DNA of 64,000 nucleotides from Lactarius indigo (GCA_025766275.1 JAFKAC010000085.1:1-64000); one strand, 5' to 3'. Shown: positions 52,420 to 63,063, counted from the first letter of the stretch. The notes: generated by a model from the letters alone, not told the origin. Translations and numbers: made by a program.

Positions 52420-52595
52420 TGGGGGTGGCATTATGTGCCGAGTTGAACTGCGCAAGGGCAGCAGGAATGGTCATGAGGGCTAAGAGAGCGAGAGAGTTGA
52501 CAAACATGGGTGAGAGCCTTATGTGCCGAGTCGAACTGTGCAAGGGCAGCAGGAATGATCGCGAGGGCTAGGAGAGCGAGTGAGCTGACAAACAT
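52420..52595. repeat. Tandem duplication of the ROT1-like first exon (88-bp step)
   Basis: Two adjacent copies of the signal-peptide exon (ATGs at 52595 and 52507, 88 bp apart) give MFVSSLALLALAIIPAALAQ and MFVNSLALLALMTIPAALAQ. Since 88 is not divisible by three, reading from the outer ATG runs out of frame in the second copy. Confidence 0.8.
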
Positions 52596-52881
52596 GGGAA
52601 AACTGAAAGCCAAGGTATTAATAGGGGAGGGAATTTCTTTGCACTCACGGGCGAAGGGAAAAGGAGTGGTCTTGAGGGCTTGATGGGGACGCGAGTGTGC
52701 GTGGGGACAACGACAATGTGGACGAGGTGAAAATTTTGACACCGTAAGCAAGGCCGGGACAAGCCCCTTTACCATAGAAACCAAGGTACAAAATGTTAAC
52801 TATGTTGGAGAGACATCGACTCAGTGAATGGTCAAATTGCGTGTTGATATTGTAAGATAGTAGGAACTGAATGAGTATTTA

Positions 52882-53423
52882 CTAAAAATCGAGCCCAATA
52901 CCGTGGCCCTCCTCCGAATCGTCGACGTCTTCGACATCGGTTAGATCAACTATTAGAGTGCTTCTTTCGTCATCAGACTTGTCCACCACCAGTAGTTCGT
53001 CCTCATCCGCCCTGAGATCTGCAGGTAACTCCTCCCAACAATCCTCAGGCTGGGAAACAGCAGAAAGACTCTGACAAAAAGCCCCATCCCATCCCATGCT
53101 TCGGAGCGCATCGCGGATGTGTAAGTAAATTTCCCACGCATTATCGAACTGTGGCTCTGGAGATCCCATGTCCGTCCACACGGCATTTGCACGCACAGCA
53201 AATGCATGAGGGACCAAATCAAAAACTGGGTCATCTGGAGGAGCGTACTTCCGCTCGATCTCGTCAAAGGTTTCTGAGGAAACAGTGATCTAGTCAAATA
53301 TGTTAGTGATGTAAGAAGATAAGACAGTATAATATACCTTATAGTCCGCAGCGTTCCATTTATGTGGCTTTTGTAAAATGATCATGGGAATGCCATGGGG
53401 TAGAACTTTCTTGCGATCGGCAC
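52882..53423 (-). pseudogene. Integrase-like DDE protein, 3' part (split by gypsy copy 3)
   Basis: Exon 53338-53423 gives ADRKKVLPHGIPMIILQKPH and ends WNAADYK. A 48-nt intron (53290-53337, GTATAT...TAG) leads to the last exon 52882-53289, with APPDDPVFDLVPHAFAVRANAVW, an acidic region DEDELLVVDKSDDE and stop at 52882. At the insertion edge the frame joins the 5' part across NQRNWTKRRA-DRKKVLPHG when one GGCAC copy is removed. This tail (PxHPVFxLVP...) is typical of the agaricomycete integrase-core family I recognise. Confidence 0.72.
53419..53423. repeat. Target-site duplication of gypsy copy 3 (GGCAC)
   Basis: GGCAC at 53419-53423 is repeated at 61228-61232. Confidence 0.92.
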
Positions 53424-53932
53424 TGTTACGCTCCACCGGCGTTAGTCCGACTTGGACTCTGAAGAGGCGTATTCGACTTAGCGAAAGTTTAGGCGAATGG
53501 GGACCACGTGTCAACCCAATGCAAGCTGAACAGGAGCACACCGGCACACACTGCAGCTAAGGCAAAGAAGCACTATCCCTTGGTGGATAGGAGCGGAGGC
53601 ACACTTAGTCAAAGACCAAGGCAAGCAAAAGACGAGTTAGGATGGTGGATTGAAGAAGACCAAGATGGAGACTCTTGGTCTTCCGAGTCAACTACTTATA
53701 CAAATACATGCGGGCTTTAAAGCACCGCTGGAATAGTACATAACCAATAGCGTAACTAGCTCGAACCCTAGTACAGCTATCCTAGGAATGAGTCATACAT
53801 GAGTCACAATCACATGCGAACTACTATGCTGACTGATGTGAAGTAAGAGTCCATGACTAATACTGCTACCGGACCGTAGTCATAACCGGTCATGAGTCGT
53901 GTAGAATGAGTCACCAAGTCCGTACCGTAACA
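53424..53932 (-). repeat. Gypsy copy 3, 3' LTR
   Basis: 509 bp, direct repeat of 60719-61227. The polypurine tract AAAAGGGGGTGA (minus strand, 53933-53944) abuts it. Confidence 0.93.
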
Positions 53933-53964
53933 TCACCCCCTTTTCAGGAGTGAGGCCCACCTCA

Positions 53965-56900
53965 CTAGTCTGCTACCGATTCCTTCCTCATCCGTTCTGC
54001 TTCATCTTCCATCCGTGCCAGTATGTTAGCACGTTCCAATCGATAGAGACTGTCCTTTTTGTCCGTGATTACCATCTCCCTCTCCATCTGCAACTGCCGA
54101 ATTCGCTTCTCTAACTGGTCCTCGGCAAAGGCGAACTGCCGAAACCGGCGCAGCTCTTGAGTAAGGGTGACGTCCCCGATACACATAAGCAGCAGGTCTG
54201 TGGGATGTCGATCACGGAGCATAAAATACTCCTCGTGGGGGATAAAGGCGCGGTTGTTCTTTGGGAGATGCGGAGTGGCGTAGAGGGGTTTTCCGTAAAG
54301 GAAACCAGATCCCGGAGCTAGTCCGAGAACGAAGGGGTCTCCTCCTCGGATAACCTGTACGTGAGATGCTTGTACCATCGGTCCATTGGGGAGTTTGATC
54401 GGGAACGGAATGTAATCGGGTCCTCTATTGACCCGGAACCCTTCAGGGACGACGACCCTGGTTGCTGGGTCTTGTTCGCCCATTGGTGTATAACAAGCTG
54501 CTTGTGCCACGGCAATTCTTCCCCTGTGTAAAGGCCCCCCCGATGCATCGATGAGGTAGGGAGTGGCGGCTGGATCTTCAGCGTAGAATTCATGGTTAAG
54601 GAATGCGTGCCTGATGGGGTAATGGTCTCCAAGTTCGTCTTCATCCTCATCTTCGTCCAATACTCCCTCCGCTCCTTCATCATCCAGTGTCGGCATGCGG
54701 CGATATGCAGTTGCTCCTGCTGCCACCGCGCCGCCGTCTCCTTCCATTCTTGTTCGTACTTCTTCATGGCGTCGGGAGGTTGTACCGCGCGGGACAGCTG
54801 CTTGAAGCCGAAAGAGCTCGTCTTCCGTGAGGAAGACTTCGGGCTCACCGGTGTCAGGGTTTGTGAGGGCGTACATTGGCAGAGGTGCTGGTTGAGTTGT
54901 TGCTGGATCGTCGTCGAGAGTTCCCTGTACGGGCACAGGGAATCGCTGCAGTGTCTGGTGCAGTTCTTCACTAGTGATAGGGCCGTCTTCCTCATGCTGC
55001 ACGGAGGTACAGCCTCCATCTGTAGTTCTAGTGGTTGTGGTGTTGTTGGTGGAGTCAGGGTTAACAGGCGTGGCGGAGGAGTCGTTGACGAGGGTAGAGA
55101 GGAGTGCGAGCTGGTCATTGTGTCGAGTAGAGGACATAGGAGGAATGAGAGATGGGGACTCATCACGACAGAGGGCCATCCTTATATGCGTTTCTCTGGT
55201 GGGGTTTGAATGTTTGAATTCCCGAACGGCTTCATCGGCAAATATGTCATCCTTATCGATCCATTGGTTATCGGAGTCTGGGTACCCCTTCCATTTCACG
55301 AGGTATTGGAGCCGGCATCTTCTGCCGAATCGCCGAGAGTCCAGAATCTTCTCGACTTCGTATTCTTCTTCGTTATCAACCAAATCAGGTGGTGGGCGCT
55401 GATAGTTTGGTCCGTGCGTGGGTGTCTCGCGATAAGGTGTGAGAAGATCTATGTGAAAGACATCGTGGATGCTCCACTGCGTGGGAAGTTTGAGGCGATA
55501 ATTGACAGGGGACATCACCTGGATAACCTTAAACGGTCCATGCCGTTTAGCAGCGAGTTTTGCGGTTGGTTGGTGCGTGCGTAAGTGGCGCCCTTCTAGC
55601 CACACGAGGTCTCCTTTTTCGAACTTGGGCGTATCTTTATGTTTGATCCATGACTTTTGCGCCCAGAGCATACAGGAGAAGGCACGCTGTCGCGCTTGTT
55701 TAAACTGATCGAGCCTTAGTGATACCTGTGGGATAGGGGAAGGCCTATCGGTCCAATCAGTGCGAGGGTTGAACCCTGATAAGAGAAAGAAGGGGGACTC
55801 CTGCGTGGTCTCGTTAGGCCAATTGTTATGTGTAAATTCTGCCATTGGCAGATAACGAACCCAGTCATCTTGTCGTTCGTTTACCCAAAAGCGGAGGTAT
55901 TGCTCTAGCCATTGGTTTGTTTGTTCTGATTGGCCATCGGTTCGGGGATGATAAGCGGTTGAGATATTTTGGCTGATGCCAAGGATTTTGCATATCTCCT
56001 GCATAAACTTGGATGCGAAACGAGGGTCTCGATCACTGATGACACGCGAGGGGAGTCCAAAGCGTGGGAAAACATGGGAGACGTACAGAGCGGCCGTTCC
56101 CTCGGCTGTGATTTCTTCATTACATGGGATGAAAACAGCTGCCTTAGTACAGTCATGATCGGTTACGGTCAGAATTGAGTCATAACCGTGGGATACGGGG
56201 AGCTTAGTGATGAAGTCCACTGCAATGGTTTTGAATGGCAGGGCTTCCGGTTTGGGATAGATGGGTTGTAGAGGTGCTCTAATGGGTCGAAGATTAACTT
56301 TGTGTCGTTGGCATTCGGCACAGCCTTTGACATAGTCTGTGACGTCGTTTTTCATCTGCGGCCACCAGTAGTGTCGTTCGGTAAGTTGGAGAGTTCGTTT
56401 GATACCAGGATGACCATAAACTGGGGAGTCATGGTGGGCTGCGATAATGGTACGTTTGTCATGGATTCCGCCGGTGACCACTCGGCGTCCGTCTTTGTAC
56501 CACGTCCCCTCGATGTCTTTTAGCTTATGAGCGTCAACCCAAGGTTTCAACTTAGCTGTGTCTTGTTCATAGATGGGGTGTTCCGGAGTCATTTCTACCG
56601 GTAGGATCTCGGGTCTCCAATGTGGGTGTCGCGGTTCTTCTAGCGTAGTAGCGCGTACAAAGACGCTTTTGGGCAGTACCGTGATTCCCTCGTTATCATT
56701 TTCTCCTTGGTCGTAGTCTGGTCTTCGTGATAGTGCATCAGCGCGTCCGTTAGAAGTCCCTTTGATGTGGTGAATCTCGAAATCGTATTCCGAGAGTTCG
56801 AGTACTTCCCTGGCCACGCGTCTACTGATTTTTTGTGGTGATTTCCAGTATTGTAAGTTGAGATGGTCGGAGAATACTTTGATCTTGTGAGGGGAACCCG

Positions 56901-58749
56901 CTAAGAGGGGTCTCCAGTGGCGAAAGGCTTTGACGATTGCGAGGAGTTCGAGGTCGTAGATGTCATAATTTCGTTCGGCTTCATTGAGGGTGGATGAGTA
57001 GTAGCCGATGGGGTGTCGTTTACCATCTGCTTTTCGTTGAAGAAGGACTGCGCCTGTGGCGAAGCCAGATGCGTCGACTTCTAATTCGAATTGCTGTGTG
57101 AGATCTGGGTGCGCTAAGACGGGTTCACTAGTGACGAGGGTTTTAAGGTCTTGAAATGCCTTTTCCTCTTCGCTCCCCCAGTGCCATTCGGTATCTTTGC
57201 GTGTGAGTTTGTTAAGTGGTCGCGCTTTGGTTGCAAATCCTCATATAAAGGGTCGGTAAAAATTGCAAAATCCAAGGAAAGAGCGGACGTCCTTAACTTT
57301 GGTTGGCGTTGGCCAGTCTTTAATACCCGAAATTTTGATGGGGTCCATGCGTGTCACCCCCTTTTCAAGGATTACCCCCAGGTAATCCATACACGGGGAG
57401 TGGAAGAGGCATTTCTCAAGTTTGTAATATAGGTCATGTTCCGCGGATACGCGGAGAACGTCTTTAACTGCCTCGATGTGATCTGATAAGGAGTGAGTAA
57501 GACCCGTAGCGATGCCGATGTCATCCATGTAAACCCGAATAACTGTGCCGCGTTTTTCATGCTTTGCGATGATGTCCCTGAAGATGAAGTTCATCATAGT
57601 CTGGAACGTTGCTGGGGAATTAGTTAAGCCGAAGAACATCACCGTTGGTTCAAATAATCCGTATCGCGTTTTGAACGCCGCTTTTTCTTCGTCTCCCTCT
57701 TTAATGCGTATGTTGTTGTACCCCCATCTAACGTCGAGCTTGGTATAGATGTGGGCGTTGCTGAGGTCAGTGATAAGATCAGAGATGAGGGGGAGTGGGT
57801 ATTGGTTGCGAATGGTGACAGCGTTGATTTTCCGGTAATCTTGAACGGGTCGCAACTTACCATCCTTCTTTTTGATAAAGAAGAAGGACGAGGTGTATGG
57901 AGACTTAGAGGGTCGTATGTATCCCTTTTTCAGTTGTTCATCGATCCATTCGCGCAGTTTCTTGTCTTCTTCCTGAGTCATAGGGTATATTTTGCAGTCG
58001 ATGGTGTCAGCTGTCCCTGGTTTAAATTCGATGGCATGATCCCAGGGCCTGCTGGGTGGAAACCTGTCCGATGCTTCTTCGCTGAAGAGACGTTCGAATT
58101 CGCGGTATTCGGGGGGTAACTCAGCTTTAGTAACATATTGCTGAGCGGCAATAGCGAGGTCAGTAGCGGTGGCTCTGATTTGGCATCCTTCTTCAAATTG
58201 TTGTCGTTGTTCGTCTGTGATAACACAAGAGTGTACAACTTCATAATCATCGTTCTGAGAAGTGGTTGCCGCGATCGTTGTGGTTTTGAGGTAGGGATTG
58301 GTTGAGCGAATAATGATGGGGAGCATATCTTCGTGGATGGCGGCTTGTGACCATTTGATGTGTGGGTCGTAAATAGCGAGCCAGGGGTATCCTAATACGA
58401 TGTCTTCATTGCCGATGTCTGTAATAAGGAAGCGTATTTCCTTGTGGATTCCTTTAGTTTGGACATCGACGTCCATATAATGAGTGATACGTCCCGATTT
58501 ATTCTCCATATTATCAATATTCCATATTTTCTTCGGGATGTCGAGTAACTTGGTCCCGAGCCCCATCCTTTTTGCAAAGGAGGGTTTCATGAAGCAATGG
58601 GTTGCTCCTGAATCAACTAGTGCTCGTATGTCGGCCATTGCGTAACTGGTGCGAATCAATACTGGAACTCTCATAGAACGATAGCGAGTCATGATTACAC
58701 TGTTACAATTAACTGCCCTCACCCAGGCCGATGGGTTCAGGCGTCCTGA
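53965..58749 (-). CDS. Gypsy copy 3 pol, with one in-frame TGA
   Basis: Read from the -1 frameshift at 58749 to the stop at 53965. Domains: protease ALVDSGATHCFMKP; RT with SPYTSSFFFIKKKDGKLRP and VYMDDIGIATG; RNase H EVDASGFATGAVL; integrase with CAECQRHK, VDFITKLP, SDRDPRFASKF and HPRTDGQSEQTNQWLEQY; chromodomain EEYEVEKILDSRRFGRRCRLQYLVKWKGYPDSDNQW; and the same extra C-terminal region (EGFRVNRGPDYIPFPIKLPNG, DPFVLGLAPGSGFLYGKPLYA, then coiled coil). A TGA at 57241-57243, after CNFYRPFI, stands where copies 1 and 2 have CGA (Arg), so one C to T change in a CpG inactivates an otherwise complete pol. Confidence 0.92.
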
Positions 58750-58755
58750 AAACCC
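58715..58755 (-). promoter_or_regulatory. Programmed -1 frameshift site, gypsy copy 3
   Basis: Minus strand G GGT TTT at 58749-58755, then the 28-nt block at 58715-58742, identical to that in copies 1 and 2. The upstream G GGA AAA of those copies is not conserved here, which points to G GGT TTT as the real slip site. Confidence 0.75.
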
Positions 58756-60737
58756 TCCTTTTTCCACAACTGCTGGAGGATAATGTCTTTCACATCATCT
58801 GATTCTCCCGCTACTCCGTTAAGCCAGTCGCTGGTGCGCTGTTGAGGGGGTACGTCTTGGACTGCCCTAGTGGCAACTTCGGGTTCTTGTTGATGATAGT
58901 CGGTGTCGATATACCGACTAGTAGACGCTTGGGGCTGATAGCCTCCTCGTGGTTGTCTGCAATCTCGTGCCATATGCCCGTCCTTTCCGCAATTATAGCA
59001 AGTGACTGGCCTTTGGTTGTTACGTCCTCCTCCTCTTTGGAGGAATCCCCCCCTTGGTCGGTATGGGGGACGCGGAGCAAGTATATCCTCTGCTCCTGCA
59101 AGTCGCCCTCGGATTCGGTCCGCCGAGGTATCCATAGCATTAGGGTCTCGGGGCAGGTTTCGCGGCTGCCAGGAACTTCTTGGCGGTCCATGCCATTGTC
59201 GCGATTGGCGTGGGCGTCCTTGTCCTTGCCCTGGGGGGGCTCCTTTGTTTAGTACCGCTTTGAGGTGGAGGTACTGCTGTTGGCGAGTAGTGGCTGCTCT
59301 CTTCCATTCTTGGTAGTTACGGGGATTGTTGAGGGTATAGACCTTTTCATATAGGTCTTTTGGTAATCCACTTGCGAATAGATCCAACGTTTGGGGATCG
59401 TCGAGTCTGTATTGAGCGTGGCGTATGAGCTGTTCAAACTGCGTGCAATACTCATCTAGGTTGCCCCCGATCATTTTAACTCCTTTTTTGAGCTCGTATT
59501 GAGCTTGTTCTTGCTCCATTGTGTTGCAGAAGCGCTGCATGAAGCTACGCATAACTTCATTCCATAATCCTTCACTAGTACGGGGTATTCCAGCTTGTAT
59601 CTGGCCGTTGAGCCAGGTAAGCATGGCTAATACCCATTCGCTAACGTTGATGCCTTTGATGTAAGAGAGAAAGAGTAGGGCGTGTCGGTATGGGGTCACC
59701 ATGATGCCTTCATCAGCATTCATGCCCCAGTAAACATGCCATTGAGTGAGGAACGCTTCTACTTTGGCGCGTTCTCTGTCGAATACTGTAGGTGCTTCGC
59801 CAGCTAATTTGTTACTTGGAGGGGGAATAATGGGGCCTGCACCTGGTAATCCCCCTCCCGGGGGTCCTCCTCCTGGTGGTCCTCCTGGAAATCCTCCAGG
59901 AAACCCTCCGAACCCAGCTCCTCGTGACGGGGGTCCTCCTCCTCCTGGTAAATTGCCAGGGGGTCCTCCTCCTCCGCTAGGGGGGTCGGGTACATCTGGC
60001 CCGATGGCCCGGTGAATTGCTACGTCGTCTTCAGTCATTCGATGACCGGTATAAGGGTTGATGGGAGCCAGATTGGCTCGAGATTCTTCTGTAATGCGTC
60101 TTTGCTCTTCTAGGGCTATTTGATCCTGAGCTTCGACGGTGAGTTGAAACTCTTCTTGAGTGACTGTGGTAGTTGCCATTACGGCTGCTGGGCTGTGGAT
60201 GTGAATTACTTCTGGTTCGTGTTGATGGATGGTGAGGGACTCAGTTCGTTGTATGATATGATCGCCAATAGCCCCTAGGCTTGTTTCTTCTGCTGGTGTT
60301 GTTCCCCTGCTTGGTGATTGACTTTCGGAGGCTTCCTCTCTGCTGACTCCTTCATCTGTATGTTCTTGCGTTTGTCCATCAATAGGACCATAGTCTGCGC
60401 GGCTATTAAGTTCTCGCACGTCGATGTCGCAATTGTAGTTTCTTCCGGCTGGTCGTACGATGTCCCAGCGATGGTCTATGGGGTTCCAAGTAACCTCGGT
60501 CCAACAGAGATGTTCAAAATTGAACTCAACAGGTCGGAAACAGTTAGGACCGTTAAATTCTACGAAGTATCCAGTATCTCCTCCTCGTTCTCTCCACTGA
60601 GCTGCCCCTAGGAATCTTGTTGGTACGTTGCGATCTCCTCGTCGTTCAATATGATAGGGACGGAAAGACGTCCACTGGTCTCTGGTCGAGTACGCCACAA
60701 TGAGGATCTTGGTCTTAATGTTACGCTCCACCGGCAT
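58737..60737 (-). CDS. Gypsy copy 3 gag
   Basis: About 666 residues if started at the ATG at 60737, which lies inside the 5' LTR; the 3' LTR has ACG at that place. The conserved N-terminal region (WTSFRPYHIERRGDRNVPTRFLG) begins about 20 residues later. A Gly/Pro-rich linker, a capsid region (FLTQWHVYWGMNADEG to LYEKVYTLNNP) and a zinc knuckle CYNCGKDGHMARDC near 58990 follow. It ends at the TGA in the frameshift block. Confidence 0.88.
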   Translation of the reverse strand: MPVERNIKTKILIVAYSTRDQWTSFRPYHIERRGDRNVPTRFLGAAQWRERGGDTGYFVEFNGPNCFRPVEFNFEHLCWTEVTWNPIDHRWDIVRPAGRNYNCDIDVRELNSRADYGPIDGQTQEHTDEGVSREEASESQSPSRGTTPAEETSLGAIGDHIIQRTESLTIHQHEPEVIHIHSPAAVMATTTVTQEEFQLTVEAQDQIALEEQRRITEESRANLAPINPYTGHRMTEDDVAIHRAIGPDVPDPPSGGGGPPGNLPGGGGPPSRGAGFGGFPGGFPGGPPGGGPPGGGLPGAGPIIPPPSNKLAGEAPTVFDRERAKVEAFLTQWHVYWGMNADEGIMVTPYRHALLFLSYIKGINVSEWVLAMLTWLNGQIQAGIPRTSEGLWNEVMRSFMQRFCNTMEQEQAQYELKKGVKMIGGNLDEYCTQFEQLIRHAQYRLDDPQTLDLFASGLPKDLYEKVYTLNNPRNYQEWKRAATTRQQQYLHLKAVLNKGAPPGQGQGRPRQSRQWHGPPRSSWQPRNLPRDPNAMDTSADRIRGRLAGAEDILAPRPPYRPRGGFLQRGGGRNNQRPVTCYNCGKDGHMARDCRQPRGGYQPQASTSRYIDTDYHQQEPEVATRAVQDVPPQQRTSDWLNGVAGESDDVKDIILQQLWKKEGFQDA
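60706..60716 (-). promoter_or_regulatory. Self-priming primer-binding site, gypsy copy 3
   Basis: Minus strand AAGACCAAGAT two bases after the 5' LTR, complementary to ATCTTGGTCTT in the LTR (60951-60961 on the plus strand as AAGACCAAGAT). Confidence 0.75.
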
Positions 60738-61227
60738 TAGTCCGACTTGGACTCTGAAGAGGCGTATTCGACTTAGCGAAAGTTTAGGCGAATGGGGACC
60801 ACGTGTCAACCCAAGGCAAGCTGAACAGGAGCACACCGGCACACACTGCAGCTAAGGCAAAGAAGCACTATCCCTTGGTGGATAGGAGCGGAGGCACACT
60901 TAGTCAAAGACCAAGGCAAGCAAAAGACGAGTTAGGATGGTGGATTGAAGAAGACCAAGATGGAGACTCTTGGTCTTCCGAGTCAACTACTTATACAAAT
61001 ACATGCGGGCTTTAAAGCACCGCTGGAATAGTACATAACCAATAGCGTAACTAGCTCGAACCCTAGTACAGCTATCCTAGGAATGAGTCATACATGAGTC
61101 ACAATCACATGCGAACTACTATGCTGACTGATGTGAAGTAAGAGTCCATGACTAATACTGCTACCGGACCGTAGTCATAACCGGTCATGAGTCATGTAGA
61201 ATGAGTCACCAAGTCCGTACCGTAACA
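60719..61227 (-). repeat. Gypsy copy 3, 5' LTR
   Basis: 509 bp. Minus strand TATA-like TGTATAAGTAG (60988-60998) lies about 30 bp upstream of the start motif. The inverted repeat GAAGACCAAGA / TCTTGGTCTTC (60950-60960 and 60968-60978, 7-nt loop) has the same stem as in copies 1 and 2 although the surrounding LTR is diverged. Confidence 0.93.
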
Positions 61228-62588
61228 GGCACGGCGCTTGGTCCAGTTGCGCTGATTGACCCAGGCATCAACCTCCTGCTGTATGAAAGGAATAAAAATA
61301 AAGCGGAACACGAGACTGAAAATGCTTAGCATTGCAGAGTGAGGTTCTTATTAAGTAATATTAACGTACCATTCGAGAGGGTCTCCGATGTCATAATACC
61401 CTTCGTCGACCCCTTTATCAAGCAATTTTTGAAATCCAGTGGCCCAGTCCCTTCGAAAAACGGACCAGTGAATTTCTGGTTTGATATTTCCATGCTTGCG
61501 GAACCACCGATGTTGAATGGAGCCATCCAGGGATGGCTCCATGTGATGGCGCAGAGCCGTCTGTGCATAAGCCACGTTGACGTTTTCCGTCCCTGGATCG
61601 CTCTGCGTGATGAGGGGAATACCTGGAAAAAAAAAAAATTTTACCATCAATTAGGTAATCAAAGCACGTACCACCCATGGCCCAGGCTGCGTTAAGGTAG
61701 AAGCGCGCAATCAGTTTTGGATTCCTGACTGTCCACCAGACTTTGCACCAATGGATCACGCCTGGATAAGGGTCAAGACCAACGTGAAAGAAGAGCCCAT
61801 AACGTTTGAATTTGTCGTGCTGGTCAAGACACCACATCTCATTTGGGCCAATAGCTAGGAATGTCCGCCGCTTGAACTTTTGGTACCGCCGTGCCTCAAC
61901 GGCATCTGGCTCAGTCTGTCAGAGAAACTCTGAGATAACAGGCCTTCGTAATATGTCAGTATCATATTCATATGCAGAACGTGGGACACACCTTGATACA
62001 TGAATCTTGTTCTCAAAAAGAAGGGCCTTCCTGATCGTTTCAGCACCGCGATTGGGAAAACGTTTTTTGACCTCGATAACATGACTGGCAATACTTTGGA
62101 CCGTGTGCTTTTGTCGACGTGTGCTTTCCAAGCCCCACTTTTGACGTCGCCGGCGAACAGTAAAAACACTGAAAAGAGAAGCCATTTAGGATGCTATGAC
62201 ATTGTACAAGGTAAGAACATACCTTAAACCGTAGGACGTAGGGTCAAAATGGTCCATTGCAGAGCTAGCGATTTCCTTGTCGTTCATACCGAGATTAAAA
62301 TAGAGCGTAAGCACTGGTTGGAGTTGGTCATTTGGAGCTGTCAACGACGAAATTTAGAGTGAAAGGTGGGAAAAGGGACAGACGTACGGCAAGGTAGATG
62401 CTGGTTTGCTTGCATCTCACGGCCAGTAGCCCTGCTTGTAGCGTATTGTTCTGTATCTGGATATGTCCAAAAGGTAAAGTAAGGAGGCAGACAAGGAGGC
62501 GGAAAAATTTGGAAAGTGACTGACCTGGCAAGTCCGAGTCCATTGGCGGTGCGAGTGTTCGCGCACGGCTGTGCCTTACAGGTGGCAT
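61228..62588 (-). pseudogene. Integrase-like DDE protein, 5' part (split by gypsy copy 3)
   Basis: Start ATG 62588 (MPPVRHSRARTLAPPMDS). In-frame exons: 62525-62588, 62388-62456, 62223-62337, 62168 down to about 61990, about 61917 down to 61672, 61370-61622 and 61228-61315. The exon join near 61920-61995 is not resolved. The N-terminal helical/HTH region has LTLYFNLGMNDKEIA, FTVRRRRQKWGLESTRRQKH and VIEVKKRFPNRGAETIRKAL. The catalytic core has MWCLDQHDKFKRYGLFFHVGLDPYPG, IPLITQSDPGTENVNVAYAQ and NIKPEIHWSVFRRDW, giving a plausible D, D, E triad with 40 residues between the last two, then FRFIFIPFIQQEVDAWVNQRNWTKRRA. This fits an agaricomycete integrase-core family and is the probable transposase of the surrounding TIR element. 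Broken by the gypsy insertion. Confidence 0.72.
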
Positions 62589-62738
62589 GATAATACCAGA
62601 CCTACCAACCAACTTGAGTTTCCGGAACAATGTTGGGTGAGTGGGACGGGAAAGGGAGAAAAAAAACACATCAAGCGCTTGCCGCTAGTAGGACATGAGG
62701 ACAGTTGAAAACAGCTTTTGTATTAACATTAAATTCCT

Positions 62739-63057
62739 GGCAGTTAGTATGGGAGGGGCACGCACCAGGAAAAAAGGGAGCGACGGGCTGCCAACCCTGA
62801 GTTCAAGACGACGCACGGACCCTCACTACAGTTGCACGTGCGGCGATGTGACCAAGTCACAATAGAGGGACGAAAAGGAACTGCCAGAGTCCCGGGAATA
62901 TGGTGATATTGGGAATGATTATGTAATTACATAATCCAAGTGATAGTGGCGATACCGGGAGTAAGGCTATCAAATCGGCTATTTGATCTGCGAAGCGGAG
63001 TTTTGAATATTCGTTTCGCGATATTCGATATGGACCTGCTCACTCCTGCTTGCCATA
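62739..63057 (-). repeat. Right TIR of the integrase element
   Basis: Inverted copy of 46064-46380, ending CTTGCCATA, followed by TTCAGT (63058-63063). Confidence 0.88.
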
Positions 63058-63063
63058 TTCAGT

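Larger units (their letters stand above)
50935..52595 (-). pseudogene. ROT1: Captured ROT1-like gene copy, interrupted and mutated
   Basis: ROT1 is an ER chaperone for cell-wall beta-1,6-glucan synthesis enzymes. Pieces in order on the minus strand: signal peptide MFVNSLALLALMTIPAALAQ with GGTWASGSKNVITG (start 52507), FVNPANVSFNYPSTTGIS near 52270, YRMYGNGEYIRS near 52150, ITGVMSWVHGKFTYNSNGSMTMYPFGNGFQQIQ with FLENYNEVH to about 51917, and TELYQLWQIFVDSTDGPKLHMYQFAGSP with STTPNMLP near 51065-50935. Intron remnants remain, so it came from genomic DNA and not a spliced RNA. Defects: an in-frame TGA and frame slip near 52175 in the YEIA-YR region, about 850 bp of foreign sequence between the last two pieces, and a duplicated first exon. 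Confidence 0.72.
53424..61227 (-). mobile_element. Ty3/gypsy chromovirus, copy 3 (a second, diverged family)
   Basis: 7,804 bp with 509-bp LTRs on the minus strand. Same layout as copies 1 and 2, but proteins and LTRs are clearly diverged. I noticed three LTR differences (near 53441/60736, 53519/60814 and 53898/61193). Pol has one in-frame TGA. It sits in the integrase gene of the TIR element. Confidence 0.94.
46064..63057 (-). mobile_element. Large TIR DNA transposon with DDE integrase and captured host gene copies
   Basis: Bounded by inverted repeats of 317 and 319 bp with more than 95% apparent identity and a 6-bp TSD. Its 17.0 kb includes a nested gypsy element; without that it is about 9.2 kb. 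Genes, all on the minus strand: an integrase-like DDE protein next to the right TIR (62588 down to 52882, split by gypsy), a ROT1 copy containing a MAM33 fragment, and an alpha-kinase gene with a premature stop. The 6-bp TSD and long TIRs recall Polinton/Maverick and integrase-type elements, but no polymerase or capsid gene is seen. Confidence 0.78.

Noticed and set aside
46064..63057. Polinton/Maverick identity for the TIR element
   Set aside because: The 6-bp TSD and integrase fit, but no protein-primed polymerase, packaging ATPase, protease or capsid gene is visible, and the TIR does not start with the usual AG.
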